The notes under the pieces: model-generated
Told to the model about the DNA's origin: nothing
Seen by the model: only the letters and a program-made list of their open reading frames with translations
The model's database searches: none
Program-made: the position numbers and the translations under genes
Assembly: GCA_963741355.1 (NCBI GenBank)
Contig: CAVUIG010000003.1
Span: 124,001 to 188,000 of the forward strand
Direction: 5' to 3'
Origin: CAIWHR01 sp963741355
Lineage (GTDB): Bacteria; Pseudomonadota; Gammaproteobacteria; Burkholderiales; Casimicrobiaceae
DNA: 64,000 bases
Shown: piece by piece, positions 26,522 through 36,823 of the stretch
Position numbering within the stretch: the stretch's first letter is position 1
Layout of the letters: each line of letters opens with the position of its first letter

Positions 26522-28635
26522 TCATGGGCAGACGACTCCGGCGGGCTGCGTGAGCCGCGTGAGGTTCATGCTTCCGGTGCCATATCCCGCGGTCGACGCG
26601 AAGTCGACCTTGCCGTGATCGCAGTCGGTGAACGTGAAGGTCAGCGTGCCCCATGCGTTGTTCACGATCTTGCTCGGATCGAAATTCGGAATGAAGCGCC
26701 CGCCGGTGGTCTGGTTGACCGCCGTGATCGTCGCGGTGTTGCCGCTGTAGGTACCCAGACCGCCGAACCAGGCTCTGCTCGGTACCGGCCGGGTTGAACG
26801 CGAACCACCACGCGAGCAACTGGGCGTCAGGCAGGACCTCGACGAGGAGGCCGTGTCCCCGTCTGCGCCGGGTCGAACCAGGCGCCGGTCATGGCCGGGA
26901 CGATGGTTCCCGGCGGGAAGTCGGTGCCGTAGAGTTCCGCGCCGCGCCTCGGTGGCGGATAGTGAAGTCCGTTGGACGTCGGGCACGCAGCGACGCCGTC
27001 CCCGAGCGTGCCGCAGCATCCGCCCACGACGAGCACGTGGCCGTCGGGCAGCACCGTTGCGGTGTGCAGCGCGCGAGGCGTGATCAACGGAGTCGTCGTG
27101 CTCCACGCTCCCGTCCCGGGATCGTAGATTTCGGCGCTGTCGAGGCTTTCAGCGAAATGAATCACATTGTTACTGTCGCCGTACGATCCTTCTCCGCGGC
27201 CCCCGACGATGAGGACTTTTCCGTCCGGCAGCAGCGACGCCGTATGACCTTCACGGTATCCGCTCGTGTCGCCGCCCTTCATCCAGAGCCCGGTCGCCGG
27301 ATCGTACAGTTCCGCGACGGCGGGGCCCGTTGGGTAACCGCAGTCGCCGTCGTCGGCCACGCCGACGGCCAGGACTCGGCCATCGGGCAGCAGAGTCGTC
27401 GTGTGCCCGTAACCGAACGGGAGATTGCCGCCCGTGCTCCACGAATCGGTGACCGGATCGTATGTCTGCGTGCTGTAGACCGGACACCCCCAATCATTGT
27501 CGTAGCCGCCGGTGAGAAGAACTCTGCCGTCTTTGAGTAGCGTCGCTAATGGGGATTGTCGAGAGTCCGGCATGTTGCCGTGTGGCTCCACGTACGCGTA
27601 GCGGGGTCGAATAGCGACGCGTAGTCCTTGAGCCAATTCAAATGGAATGCGTCGTCACCGTCAGGGTAGCCACCAACGACCAGGACTTTACCCGTCCTCA
27701 GAAGCGTTGCCGTGGGACCGCCAACCCATCCCGGGGCGTCGAAAGAGCTCCAGGTATTGGTTTGCGGATCGAACAGCGCCGCGCGGCGCACGGTGTTGTC
27801 GGATTTGTCGACGCCGCCGAAGATCAGGACCTTTCCGTCGGGCAGCTTTGTCGCCGTGTGCCCGACGCGAGGCGTGGGCAGAGGCGCGATCGCGCTCCAG
27901 GTTCCGGTCGACGGGTCGTAGAGCTCGGCGCTGTCGGTGGCGCCAACGATCGTCCAGGCCGCCGGCAACGAGCACCCTGCCGTCGTCGAGCAGCGTGGTC
28001 GTGTTGTTGGAGCTGTCACCATACGTGGGCGCGTAACGTGCAACTTTGGGGCTGCCGGTGGGAATCCATTGGCCCTTCGCCGACAGCGCGGCGGTGGAAA
28101 TCCCCGCGGGTCGCGTCAGCCGCGTGAGGTTCATGCTTCCGGTGCCGTAACCGAGCACTGACTTGAACTCGACCTTGCCGTGGTCGTAGCCGTCGAACGT
28201 CAGCGTCATCGAGCCCCACGTGTTGTCGACGATCTTCGTCGCATCGAAATTGGGGATCCAGCGTCCGCCGGTCGGCATCGCGACGGAATCGATCGTGGCG
28301 ACGTTGCCGGTGTAGGTGCCGGTGCCGACGAGCCATGCCTGCTGCGTTCCGGCGGGATTGAACGTGAACCAGAATGCCATCATGCGATGGTCCGGCAGGA
28401 CTTCGAGGAACAGACCTTGGCCGCTCTGCGCGGGGTCGTACCAGGATCCGGTGAAGGTGGCGTCGATGCTGCCGCCGAAGACGACCGGCTTGATGATGCT
28501 CGGGCAATAGTCGCCGCAGCCAGAGGATGTAATGGTTGACGCCGTAGTCGATGCCCAGCGGGACCGACCGCCGCGAACGAAGCGAGAGCCGATGACTGCG
28601 CAGGCGAAGCGCGTGGCGCGAAGCGAGTTCTTCAT
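26522..28635 (-). CDS. Secreted kelch-repeat protein flanked by two copies of a WFT-F-P/GSMNLTRL domain (frameshifted)
   Basis: About 700 residues. The ATG at 28635 has GGGAGG upstream; the N-terminus MKNSLRATRFACAVIG begins a signal peptide. A GxNHYI segment, also present in the protein at 31702, follows. Then comes a domain running from GSWYDPAQSGQGLFLEV through AFWFTFNPAGTQQ to GYGTGSMNLTRLTRPAG. A kelch propeller follows, with blades such as AELYDPSTGTWSAIAPLPTPRVGHTATKLPDGKVLIFGG (split here only by description) and YDPATGLWMKGGD. A second copy of the flanking domain (GAWFDPAQTG to GSMNLTRLTQPAG) ends the protein. Frame changes occur near 28545, 27960, 27560, 26860 and 26790. A surface or periplasmic binding role is likely but unproven. 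Confidence 0.72.
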
Positions 28636-28666
28636 TCTTGAATCCCTCCCGGTTCCGTACGCCGCG

Positions 28667-28738
28667 ATATTAGGACCGGTCAGGCCGGCATTGGCGGCCC
28701 GGCCCGGGCGGATCTATCGAAATTCGCAACTTTTTGCG
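28667..28738 (-). promoter_or_regulatory. Candidate promoter and shared upstream element of the kelch gene
   Basis: The plus-strand string ATCTATCGAAATTCGCA (28712-28728), followed by a TTTTTGC box (28731-28737), recurs upstream of the secreted-protein gene at 31702-33167. On the minus strand a TAATAT -10 box is at 28672-28667, 39 bases inside the element and about 32 bases before the start codon. The element sits between the kelch gene and the divergent TPR-AraC regulator at 28782, making that regulator the obvious candidate to bind it. Confidence 0.55.
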
Positions 28739-28781
28739 CGCTCATCGCGTTTTCGCGGCCGGATTGCGGAAAAATGTCGGC

Positions 28782-30224
28782 ATGAAGGGCAACGTGAAGG
28801 GCAAGCAGCCCTCCGGCGAGCAGGGAGCGCGCGATCGTGGGAGGTCGCGCGCTCCGGACAGCTGCGCGCCGCCGTCGAGGCTGCGCGAAAGGCGCTGGGC
28901 GACACGAAGCGCGTCGGAGGTTCCGCCAGCATCGTCGAGCTCCATCTCATCTGCGCGTCGTGCGCGATGCGACAGGGCGAGCACGCCGAGGCGATCCGCG
29001 AGCTCGAGGCCGCCGCGCAGTCCGCGGCGTCGGCTCGAGACGAGGCCGGCGCGCTACTGCGCGTGGACGTCTGGCGCGCGGAGCTCGCCTACTTCCAGGG
29101 GCGCTATTCCGATGCCAACGCCACGATCGCGCGCGTGCTGCCGCAACTGGAGGCGCGCGGCGACCTCGCGTACGCCGCGTTCGCGCTGCGCATCCGCATC
29201 GCGACGCTGCTCGCCCGGACCGACTACGACAGCATCGCGGCGCTGGCGGATCATGCGGTCGCGCTCGCCGAGGCGAGCGGCGACGACTACGTGCTGGTCC
29301 AGGTCCTGAACGTCCTCGGCGCGGTCGCGTTCGACCGCGCGACGGCGAAGCTCCGCGTCCCGCATGCGCGCTCTCACCTGTCGTCGCTCGATCCGCATGA
29401 CACGGCTCCGATGGAGGAGGACGCGCGCGAGGCGCTCGCGTGGTTCCAGCGCGCGCGCACCGTCGCCGAGCGCGCGCGCTACGAGTTCGCCGCCTGGTAC
29501 GTCGCCGGCAACATCGAGCGGCTGGAGATCGTGCTGGGGCACGCCGACCGCGCGGTGAAGGCGATCCGCAAGCGCCTCGGCGTGCTGCAGGCGCGCGGCG
29601 CGAAATACGACGAGATCGTGACGCGGTCGAACCTCGCCTGGGGTCTGCGCACGATGGGACACCACCGCGAGGCGCTGCACGAGCTCGACGTCGCGCTCGA
29701 GCTTGCGCGGGGAACCGGCACGTTCAACGTGCTGCTGGAGTTCCTCGAATACGACCGGTCGATCGTCCTCGACGCACTGGGCGACTTCGCCGCGGCGCGG
29801 GCGAGCTATCGCCGGTACCTGCAGCTGGTCGGCGCAACGAAGCGGGACGCTGGCGCGAAGCAGGGTGAGGCATCAGCGGAACCGGCCAAACGACCGCTCG
29901 AGCCGTACTTCCTCAAGCGCGCCGACCGATTCATCCAGGACCATCTCGCCGAGGCGTTCAGCGTGGACGAATTGGCGACGCAATGCGGCGTGAGCTTGCG
30001 GACGCTGGAGAAATCCTTCGTGGATTTCCGCGGCATGACCCCGGTCGCGCATGTGCGCAACGTGCGGCTCGACCATGCGAGAGCCGAGCTCGCGGCCGAA
30101 CGGCGCTAGCGTCGCCGACGTCGCGGCGCGATGCGGCTTCAAGAGCTCGACGACGTTCGCGCTCGAATATCGCAAGCGCTTCGGCGTCCCGCCGAGCCAC
30201 GTGAGGCGCGCGTCGGCGAGTTAG
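28782..30224 (+). CDS. TPR-containing AraC-type transcriptional regulator (two frameshifts)
   Basis: About 480 residues. A long helical TPR-like sensor (GQLRAAVEAARKALGD through YDRSIVLDALGDFAAARASY) is followed by a C-terminal AraC DNA-binding domain. The domain begins RFIQDHLAEAFSVDELATQC, with second half VADVAARCGFKSSTTFALEY and end FGVPPSHVRR. The start is probably ATG 28782 (MKGNVKGKQPSGEQGAR), joined by a frameshift near 28830 to SWEVARSGQ. A second shift near 30095 separates the two helix-turn-helix motifs; repaired, the gene ends at TAG 30222-30224. It is divergent from the kelch gene. The fused TPR sensor suggests response to a protein or peptide signal, which is inference. Confidence 0.75.
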
Positions 30225-30281
30225 CCGGGCGCGTCATTCGCGATCCGGAGCAGCGGTCGATCCAGCCGCGGCGATGGACGC

Positions 30282-31557
30282 TCATCCGCGGCGACGACGG
30301 CGCCCTCCGCGCACGAACGCCGTCATCAGCGCGCCGAACAGCGCGGCGCCCGCGAGAAGTCCAGATTCCCGATGTTCCATGCGGCTGCAATGTCACCCTG
30401 CGCGCGCCCGCGATCGAGCACCCATCCCACGAGCGGCTGCAGGATGCCGGTGCCGAGGAAGATGCCGACGTTGACGACGGACGTCGCGATGCCCGAATGC
30501 TCGGGCCGGTTGACCTCCTTCGCGACCGTCCACGTCAGCGTGAAGCCGGGGATCAGCAGTCCCATCAATGCGAACCACGCGAGCGTCGCCGGCAGCGGCC
30601 AGTGCACGCCGAGGAGCCAAGGCAGCCACGAAAGCGCGTACAGCCAGGCGTAGACGCGCATCACCGCGCACCGGCTTCCGAGCCGGTCGGAAAGCATGCC
30701 GATGATCACCGCGCCGATCGCGACGCCGAGCAATAGGGCACTCGCATGCTGCGCGGCGACGACGCGCGACATGCCGTACGTGTCGACGAGAAAGGGCACC
30801 GCCCACAGCCCCGCGAAGGCGAGAAAACTGCCGCCGATGCCGAGGTTGACGAAAAATCCCGGCCACGTCGCCGGGTTCGCGAGGACGCGCCAGCAATGCC
30901 GCGGTCCAGTGCTCTGCGACTCCATGGGTCGCGCCGGCTGGGATGATCGGCGCGAAGCCGAGCTGCTCGGGACGGTCGCGCACGATGATCCACGTGGCGA
31001 TGCCCAATGCGGCGGAGAGCAGCGCAAGCCCGCCGAACACCGCGCGCCACGACATCTGCGTCACGACCCACGCGAGTGGCGCGCCGGCGATCACCGCGCC
31101 CAGATTTCCTGCGAACAACGTGACGCCGTTCAGCGTCGCGAAGCGGTTGGCGGGAAACCAGACCGCGCTGATCTTGAGGAGCGCGATGAACGCGACCGAG
31201 ACGCCGACCCCGACAAGCGTGCGCCCGGCCGCCGCAATTTCCCAGCTCGGCGCCAGCGCGAAGGCGAGCGATCCGGCCGCGGCGATCAGCGATCCGACGG
31301 TGAGGATGCGCCGCGGTCCCATCGTGTCGGCGAGCACGCCGACCGGAATCTGCAGCAGCGTGTAGACGTAGAAGTACGTCGCCGCGACGGTGCCCAAGCA
31401 CGGCGCTGCTGATGTCGAACGCGCGCGTCAGTTCGCTGGCGATCGCGGCCGGCGCCGTGCGATGGAAGAACGAGAGGACGTACCCCGCGAGGACGATGCC
31501 GAAGATGACGCGGCGCGCTGTTACGAATCGGTCGTTGGATGATGCTGCCGCAGGCAT
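30282..31557 (-). CDS. MFS transporter (frameshifted)
   Basis: A major-facilitator carrier of about 425 residues. MPAAASSNDRFVTARRVIFG opens it, then helix 1 (VLAGYVLSFFHRTAPAAIA). The motif-A loop is GVLADTMGPRR, with a second-half counterpart GMLSDRLGSR, and about twelve helices in all. Frame changes occur near 31398 (after SSAVLG), 30910 and 30362; the repaired C-terminus reads LLAGAALFGALMTAFVRGG and stops at 30282. Relatives include sugar-acid and organic-anion symporters, but the substrate cannot be assigned. It is convergent with the TPR-AraC regulator. Confidence 0.75.
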
Positions 31558-31701
31558 CCGGCCATTCTACCGGCCTCGCGGTCGCCTCATCCCGGCGATG
31601 GCTCGTGCGCACGTCAAGCGCGAGCCAGGGCGTGGCTTGATGAGCTTCGCATTGCGATACGAACGGAGATTAGTATTGATTGGTGGTGAATCTCGGAGAA
31701 T

Positions 31702-33167
31702 CTAGTCTTGGCAAACGGTTCCCGCCGGCGCGGCGAACAAATAGCGCGTCATGACCTTGGAAACTGCCGCGGCGGAAGGGAGTCCGCCGTCACCGGTGGT
31801 GGAATAGGTGAAGAATGCCTGCTCCCCATCGAAGACGACCGTCACGGCGCCCACCACCTGCGCGGGCGCCACCGCCGAAGGATCGTAGTTGTCGAGACGC
31901 GGTCCGTAGGTTCTTGTCAGCGGGCCGGCGTAGGTCGAGTTGATCGAGTTGATCGCTCCCTTTGGCGAAAGCAACGCCGAAAGCCACAGCGGCTTGCCGT
32001 TGGTGTCGTAGGCGTACCAGGTGGCGAAGATCTGATGGCCTTGGTGCGCGAAAGTCACGCCCTTGCCAGGCTCAGCCGGCACCCACCACAGGCCCTGGAA
32101 GTTCGTGGCGTTCGCGAGGTCCGCGTTCAGGTCGTACGTGCAGTAGGGCTGCGGACCCGGACCAAGTTGGTAACGCGTGATTGCCTTGGTCTGTCGGACG
32201 GTCGCGCCGATGCCGTCGACTGTGTAGCTGAAGTAGGCAGTGTCGGCGTCGGAAAATACGAGACTTCCCGTTCCGACCTGGGTCGCCGTCGCGGCGCCAG
32301 TGATGGTCCCGAACGGCGTCCCCGTGTTGATGTAGAGCGGGCCGGTGTAGGTGTTTCCCGCGGGCGGATCGCGGCTCGCGAGCATCGAGAGCCACAGGGG
32401 ATTTCCGCCGGTGTCGTAGGTGAACCAGGTGGCGAATATCCGGTCGCCCTGGTGGGTCAGACCGATGCCCCATCCAGACTCGGCCGCGTTCCACCAGGTT
32501 CCTTCATAGCTCGGCGTCGGGGCGAGCGACGTGAAGGCGTAGTAATGCCCCGCGGAATTGACCGCCGCCGCTGCGCCCACGCTGTCCGCGAATGTGTCCG
32601 AGTAATCACCCCACAGATCGGGATAGAACGCATTGATGCCGTCGGCGGGAAGCGTGCCGTAACGAATGATGTCACTCACCCACCAAGGTTCCTCGCGGAG
32701 ACTGACCGAGCCGTTGCTCATGGGTAGAAATCCATTCGGGACGACGAAATCGGGCTTGAGAATGCCGAGGTCGGCGAATCCCTGCGTGGCGACGAGCATG
32801 GGCTTCCAGGGCGCGTACGCATCGGACGAATATGCCGGAAAGGTGAACGCGTGCTCGGTCGAGCCGCCGCTGGCTGACGAGCGTCTTGCCGGAGAGATTG
32901 CCGGGTTTTCCATCGATGACGGCGCTCTCCAGCACCAGGTATTGAACCGAGCCGTCAGCGTTGGAGTAGATTTCCAATACGCCCCACGGACACAGGGTGG
33001 GATAACACTGAGAGACGACGAAGGGCGAAATGTCCGGGACGTTGGCAATGAGATCCAGGATGTAGTGGTTCAGGCCGTGCCGGTCGTCGTCGGCGACGAC
33101 GTCCGCGGCGGTGAAGAGCGCGATTGCGACCAGCGACGCAGCGGGCAGCACGAAGAATCGTTTTCAT
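31702..33167 (-). CDS. Secreted protein with two tandem WFTYD-type domains (frameshifted)
   Basis: About 488 residues. GGGAGGA precedes ATG 33165-33167; removing one A from the AAAA at 33161-33164 gives MKRFFVLPAASLVAIALFTA, a good signal peptide. The N-terminal domain starts HGLNHYILDLIANVPD, resembling the start of the kelch protein, and continues in another frame after 32875. The C-terminal half is two copies of one domain: GTWWNAAESGWGIGLTHQGD with FATWFTYDTGGNPLWLSML, then GLWWVPAEPGKGVTFAHQG with FATWYAYDTNGKPLWLSAL. These are related in outline to the kelch protein's flanking domains. Function unknown. Confidence 0.7.
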
Positions 33168-33195
33168 CGAATCCTCCCTGCGACAACGTCGGGCC

Positions 33196-33265
33196 ATTCT
33201 AGGTCCGGCGGCTTCTTGTTAAGCCGCCAGCGAGCCGAATCTATCGAAATCCGCAGGTTTCTTGC
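33196..33265 (-). promoter_or_regulatory. Second copy of the shared upstream element, with promoter and inverted repeat
   Basis: ATCTATCGAAATCCGCA at 33239-33255 matches the element upstream of the kelch gene in 16 of 17 bases, again followed by a TTTCTTGC box. On the minus strand TAGAAT (33201-33196) is the -10, 37 bases inside the element and 29 bases before the start codon. An 8-bp perfect inverted repeat (GGCGGCTT/AAGCCGCC, 33207-33228) covers the -35 region. It has no T-run, so it is an operator or hairpin candidate rather than a terminator. Confidence 0.55.
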
Positions 33266-33479
33266 TTCTCCAGGGCTTCGGCGCGGCGAATTCGTTCCGG
33301 GCGGCCGATCGCCCACGAAATCCCGTCCGCGGAACGCGCCTCGACTCGGACACGTTAAACTCTCGGTGACGCTCCAACGAACGACAACGCCACTATGGCC
33401 TCGGATTCGTCGCGCGATTCCGACCCGCAGGAACGCGTTGCAAGAGTGCGATTCAGGGTTCCCGGCAGATATTTGACAT
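33266..33479. other. Upstream region of ubiD
   Basis: Non-coding as far as I can see. It contains CACGTTAAACTCTCGG around 33351-33366 (possible -10 TTAAACT) and ends in CAGATATTTGACATATG; a Shine-Dalgarno sequence for ubiD is not obvious. Confidence 0.3.
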
Positions 33480-34970
33480 ATGAAATACTCCGACCTCCGC
33501 GATTTCCTCGCGCAACTCGAAGCAGCGCGGGGAGCTGAAGCGCATCGCCGTCGAGGTCGACCCGCGGCTCGAGATGACCGAGATCTGCGACCGCGTCCTC
33601 AAGGCCGGCGGACCCGCGCTGCTGTTCGAGCGGCCGAAGGGCCATCGGATTCCGGTGCTGGGCAACCTGTTCGGCACACCGAAACGCGTTGCGATGGGCA
33701 TGGGCGAGGATTCGGTCGCGGCGCTGCGCGAAATCGGCAAGCTGCTCGCGTTCCTCAAGGAGCCCGAGCCGCCGAAGGGGCTGAAGGATGCGTGGCAGAA
33801 CACGCGGCCGCTCTTCCTGCAGGTCATGCACATGGCGCCGAAGGAGCGAAGCTCGCGCGCCGTGCCAGGAAATCGTCTGGGAGGGCGCCGACGTCGATCT
33901 CGCGCGGCTGCCGGTGCAGACCTGCTGGCCGGACGACGTCGCGCCGCTCGTCACCTGGGGGCTCACCGTCACGCGCGGACCGAACAAGTCGCGCCAGAAC
34001 CTCGGCATCTACCGGCAGCAGGTGCTCGCGCGCAACAAGCTCATCATGCGCTGGCTCAACACGCGCGGCGGCGCGCTCGATTTCCGCGACCATGCGCTCG
34101 CGCATCCGGGCACGCCGTTCCCGATCGCGGTCGCGATCGGCGCGGATCCGGCGACGATCCTGGGCGCGGTGACGCCCGTGCCCGACACGCTGTCCGAGTA
34201 TCAGTTCGCGGGACTGCTGCGCGGCTCGCGCACCGAGATCGTCAAGTGCATCACGCACGGGCTCGACGTGCCGGCCTCCGCGGAGATCGTGCTCGAGGGC
34301 TTTCTCAATCCCGATCCGAATGATCCGACCGGATACGAGACCGCGGCCGAGGGTCCGTTCGGCGATCACACCGGCTACTACAACGAGGTCGAGCGCTTCC
34401 CGGTCTTCACCGTCGAGCGGATCACGATGCGCCGCGATCCGATTTACCACTCGACCTACACCGGCAAGCCTCCGGACGAGCCGTCGACGCTGGGCGTCGC
34501 GCTGAACGAGGTGTTCGTACCGCTCCTGCAGAAGCAGTTTCCCGAGATCGTCGATTTCTACCTGCCGCCCGAGGGCTGCAGCTACCGGATCGCGGTCGTC
34601 TCGATGAAGAAGCAGTATCCCGGGCACGCGAAGCGCGTGATGTTCGGCGTGTGGAGCTTCCTGCGCCAGTTCATGTACACCAAGATCATCGTCGTCACCG
34701 ACGACGACATCGACGTGCGCGACTGGAAGGAAGTCGTGTGGGCGCTGACCACGCGGGTCGATCCCGCGCGCGACACGCTGATCGTGCCGCAGACGCCGAT
34801 CGACTACCTCGACTTCGCGTCGCCGGTGCGCGGGGGTGGGCAGCAAGATGGGCATCGACGCGACCAACAAGTGGCCGGGCGAGACGCAGCGGAAGTGGGG
34901 ACGGCCGATCGAGATGGACGCGGCCGTCAGGGCGCGCGTCGACGCGATCTGGAACGACTTGGGAATCTAG
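33480..34970 (+). CDS. ubiD: 4-hydroxy-3-polyprenylbenzoate decarboxylase UbiD (three frameshifts)
   Basis: A prenylated-FMN-dependent decarboxylase acting after UbiA in ubiquinone synthesis. MKYSDLRDFLAQLEA opens it; then EMTEICDRVLKAGGPALLFE, VLGNLFGTPKRVA, the prFMN/phosphate-site segment SRQNLGIYRQQVL, EGPFGDHTGYYN, and HSTYTGKPPDEPSTLG. The frame breaks near 33530, 33865 and 34840. After the last one the true end is KMGIDATNKWPGETQRKWG to IWNDLGI with TAG at 34968-34970. Repaired, it is about 496 residues, the usual size. The partner prFMN synthase UbiX is not in the window. Confidence 0.92.
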
Positions 34971-34995
34971 GCGCCGTTGGGCGCCTGGCGCGACC

Positions 34996-35268
34996 TCACC
35001 ACTTGCGCGCGATGCGCAGCGCCATCAGCGCCATCGACGTGAGGCGCAGCAGCCGCATGATGCGCGAGGACCCGAACAGCGGCGCGGCGAAGCTCAGGAT
35101 CATGGACGCGGTCGGCCGCACGCGCGCCATCCGCTCCTGCGCGGGCGTCGGCGCCACGATCGACTTGAGTTCGAGGATCGCGAGCGTGAGCTTCGACCGG
35201 TCGAGTTCCGCATGCGCGATCAGCAGCGCCTTGCGCTCGGCGATCGCGGCGTGCCTCGGGTCGCTCAT
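34996..35268 (-). CDS. YqjK-like small protein
   Basis: A 90-residue protein (MSDPRHAAIAERKALLIAHA), with an amphipathic helical N-terminus and a hydrophobic segment (TASMILSFAAPLF) before a basic end. Its ATG overlaps the stop of the upstream YqjE-like gene (ATGA), so translation is coupled. The order YqjD-YqjE-YqjK matches enterobacterial yqjDEK. The role is unknown beyond association with the inner membrane. Confidence 0.6.
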   Translation of the reverse strand: MSDPRHAAIAERKALLIAHAELDRSKLTLAILELKSIVAPTPAQERMARVRPTASMILSFAAPLFGSSRIMRLLRLTSMALMALRIARKW

Positions 35269-35660
35269 TTGTCGCTCCGCATGCGTTCGGCGAGCCAGAC
35301 CCGGTCGCGCTCGAGCTCGGCCAGCGTCGCCGCGAACGGCGGCGGATCGGTGCGCCGGTGCACGTTGAAGCGCCAGATCGCCGCGACGCCGACGACGAGG
35401 TAGAACAGCGTGACGCCGACGAGCGCACCGATCCGGTAGCTGTCCCAGAAGTAGACGACGACGAGCGCGCTCGCGGCCATCGCGGCAAAGGCCAGCGCGA
35501 ATCCCGCGATCCCGAGCAGCACCAGCAGCGTGCGCGCCCGGTCGCGTTGCTCGGAGAATTCGAGCGCGGCGAGATCGGCGCGCGTGCGCAGCAGCGCAAG
35601 CGCGGCCGCGCCGAGGCGCGCGAGCGCGCCCCGCAGGCTGCCGTGCGAACCGTCGTCCAC
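35265..35660 (-). CDS. Phage-holin-superfamily (YqjE-like) membrane protein
   Basis: 131 residues with two adjacent membrane helices (LLVLLGIAGFALAFAAMAAS and ALVGVTLFYLVVGVAAIW) between cytoplasmic ends. The N-terminal helix (LALLRTRADLAALEFSEQRD) is typical of the holin superfamily III/YqjE family. It is the middle gene of a three-gene operon with the ElaB/YqjD-type gene at 35676 and the YqjK-like gene, overlapping the latter by 4 bases. Not a phage lysis gene: no phage context. Confidence 0.75.
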   Translation of the reverse strand: MDDGSHGSLRGALARLGAAALALLRTRADLAALEFSEQRDRARTLLVLLGIAGFALAFAAMAASALVVVYFWDSYRIGALVGVTLFYLVVGVAAIWRFNVHRRTDPPPFAATLAELERDRVWLAERMRSDK

Positions 35661-35675
35661 GGCGCGCCGTGCCGG

Positions 35676-35990
35676 CTAGCGGCGGCTTACGACGAGGCCG
35701 ACGAGGAAGCCAATCGCGGCGGCGACGCCCACCGCCTGCCAGGGATTGTCGTGCACGTAGTCGTCGGTCGCGCGCGCCGCGGCCTTGGCGTTGTCGACCG
35801 CCGTGCCTTGCAACTCCTGCAGGCGCAGCTTGGCGTGAAGCAGGTTCGACTCGACCTGGGAGCGCAGGTCGCGCGCCTTTTCTCCGGTTTCGGTCGCCGC
35901 CTTCTTCAGCATCTCTTCGGCTTCCGAGAGGACGGTGGTGAACTCGTCGATGAGTTTTTCGCGGGTCGAGCGGTCGGTGGCTTCGTTCAT
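35676..35990 (-). CDS. ElaB/YqjD/DUF883 family membrane-anchored protein
   Basis: 104 residues: a long amphipathic helix (EKLIDEFTTVLSEAEEMLKK) and the C-terminal anchor typical of the family (YVHDNPWQAVGVAAAIGFL, ending GLVVSRR). E. coli YqjD and ElaB are tail-anchored inner-membrane proteins that associate with ribosomes in stationary phase. The same role here is inferred by family. First gene of the yqjDEK-type operon. Confidence 0.85.
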   Translation of the reverse strand: MNEATDRSTREKLIDEFTTVLSEAEEMLKKAATETGEKARDLRSQVESNLLHAKLRLQELQGTAVDNAKAAARATDDYVHDNPWQAVGVAAAIGFLVGLVVSRR

Positions 35991-36190
35991 GGCGGAATCT
36001 CCTGCATTGGCGGGCTGAAGGCGACCAGCCCCGGGATGAAGCGTCCATTATAGCCACGCGCCCGCGCTCGGGCGCCATATCCGGAGCGATGACCCGGGTA
36101 GCCCCGGATGGCGCATCCATAGGTCAAGGGACTGGTTCCTCGATGCCAAATGGCTGGGCCGCGGTAGACGCAGCCCGCGGAGGGGTTCGA

Positions 36191-36196
36191 TAGAAT
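36191..36196 (+). promoter_or_regulatory. Candidate -10 box of the cupin gene
   Basis: GATAGAATGCG with TAGAAT at 36191-36196, about 50 bases before the ATG at 36246; same box as before hemC and hemX. No clear -35. Confidence 0.4.
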
Positions 36197-36245
36197 GCGC
36201 CGGACGTGCCGCCGGCATCGACGGCACACCCCTGAGGAGCGCGCC

Positions 36246-36720
36246 ATGGCACCCCCCAAATTGCCGGCGATCGACCCGGCGACCCTTCCCGAGCAACGGT
36301 CGACGGGATATCCCGAGCCTTACCGCTCGCGCGTCAGCGGGCGCGCCAAGAGGAAGCTGGGCGACGCCTGCGGCCTGACGCGATTCGGCGTCAATCTCGT
36401 GACGCTCTCGCCGGGCGGCGAGTCGGCGCTGCGGCACTGGCACACGCTGGAGGACGAGTTCGTCTACGTGCTCTCGGGCGAGGTCGTGCTCGTCACCGAC
36501 GCCGGCGCGCAGACGCTCACCGCCGGGATGTGCGCGGGCTATCCCGCCGGAAAGCGCGACGCGCACCACTTCGTCAATCGCAGCAACGCGCCGGCGACGT
36601 ATCCTCGAGGTCGGCAACCGGACCGACGGCGACAACGCGTTCTACCCGGACGACGATCTCATGTGGGTCGAGGACGAGAACGGCGTATACGCGGCGCACA
36701 AGGATGGAAGGCGGTACTGA
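36246..36720 (+). CDS. Cupin domain protein (one frameshift)
   Basis: About 157 residues. ATG 36246 has GAGGAG upstream. The cupin core is SALRHWHTLEDEFVYVLSGEV, with His and Glu metal ligands, and second motif GYPAGKRDAHHFVNRS. The frame breaks near 36600; repaired, the end is LEVGNRTDGDNAFYPDDDLM to HKDGRRY with TGA 36718-36720. Single-domain cupins of this type are often sugar- or metal-binding enzymes or sensors; no substrate can be named. Confidence 0.75.
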
Positions 36721-36823
36721 GGGGATGAAACGCGCCACGCGCGGTTGATCGGTGATCGGTTCGACCCCATAGTTAAGTCTGCGGCGGGCTTTCGCCGCGC
36801 ATGCTTCCCGCCAAGGAGGATCG

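Noticed and set aside
33207..33228. Hairpin read as a transcription terminator
   Set aside because: No T-run on either strand, and it sits between a -10 box and an upstream element rather than after a gene.
35265..35660. Holin-family protein as evidence of prophage
   Set aside because: It belongs to the chromosomal YqjE branch and sits in a yqjDEK-type operon with no phage genes nearby.
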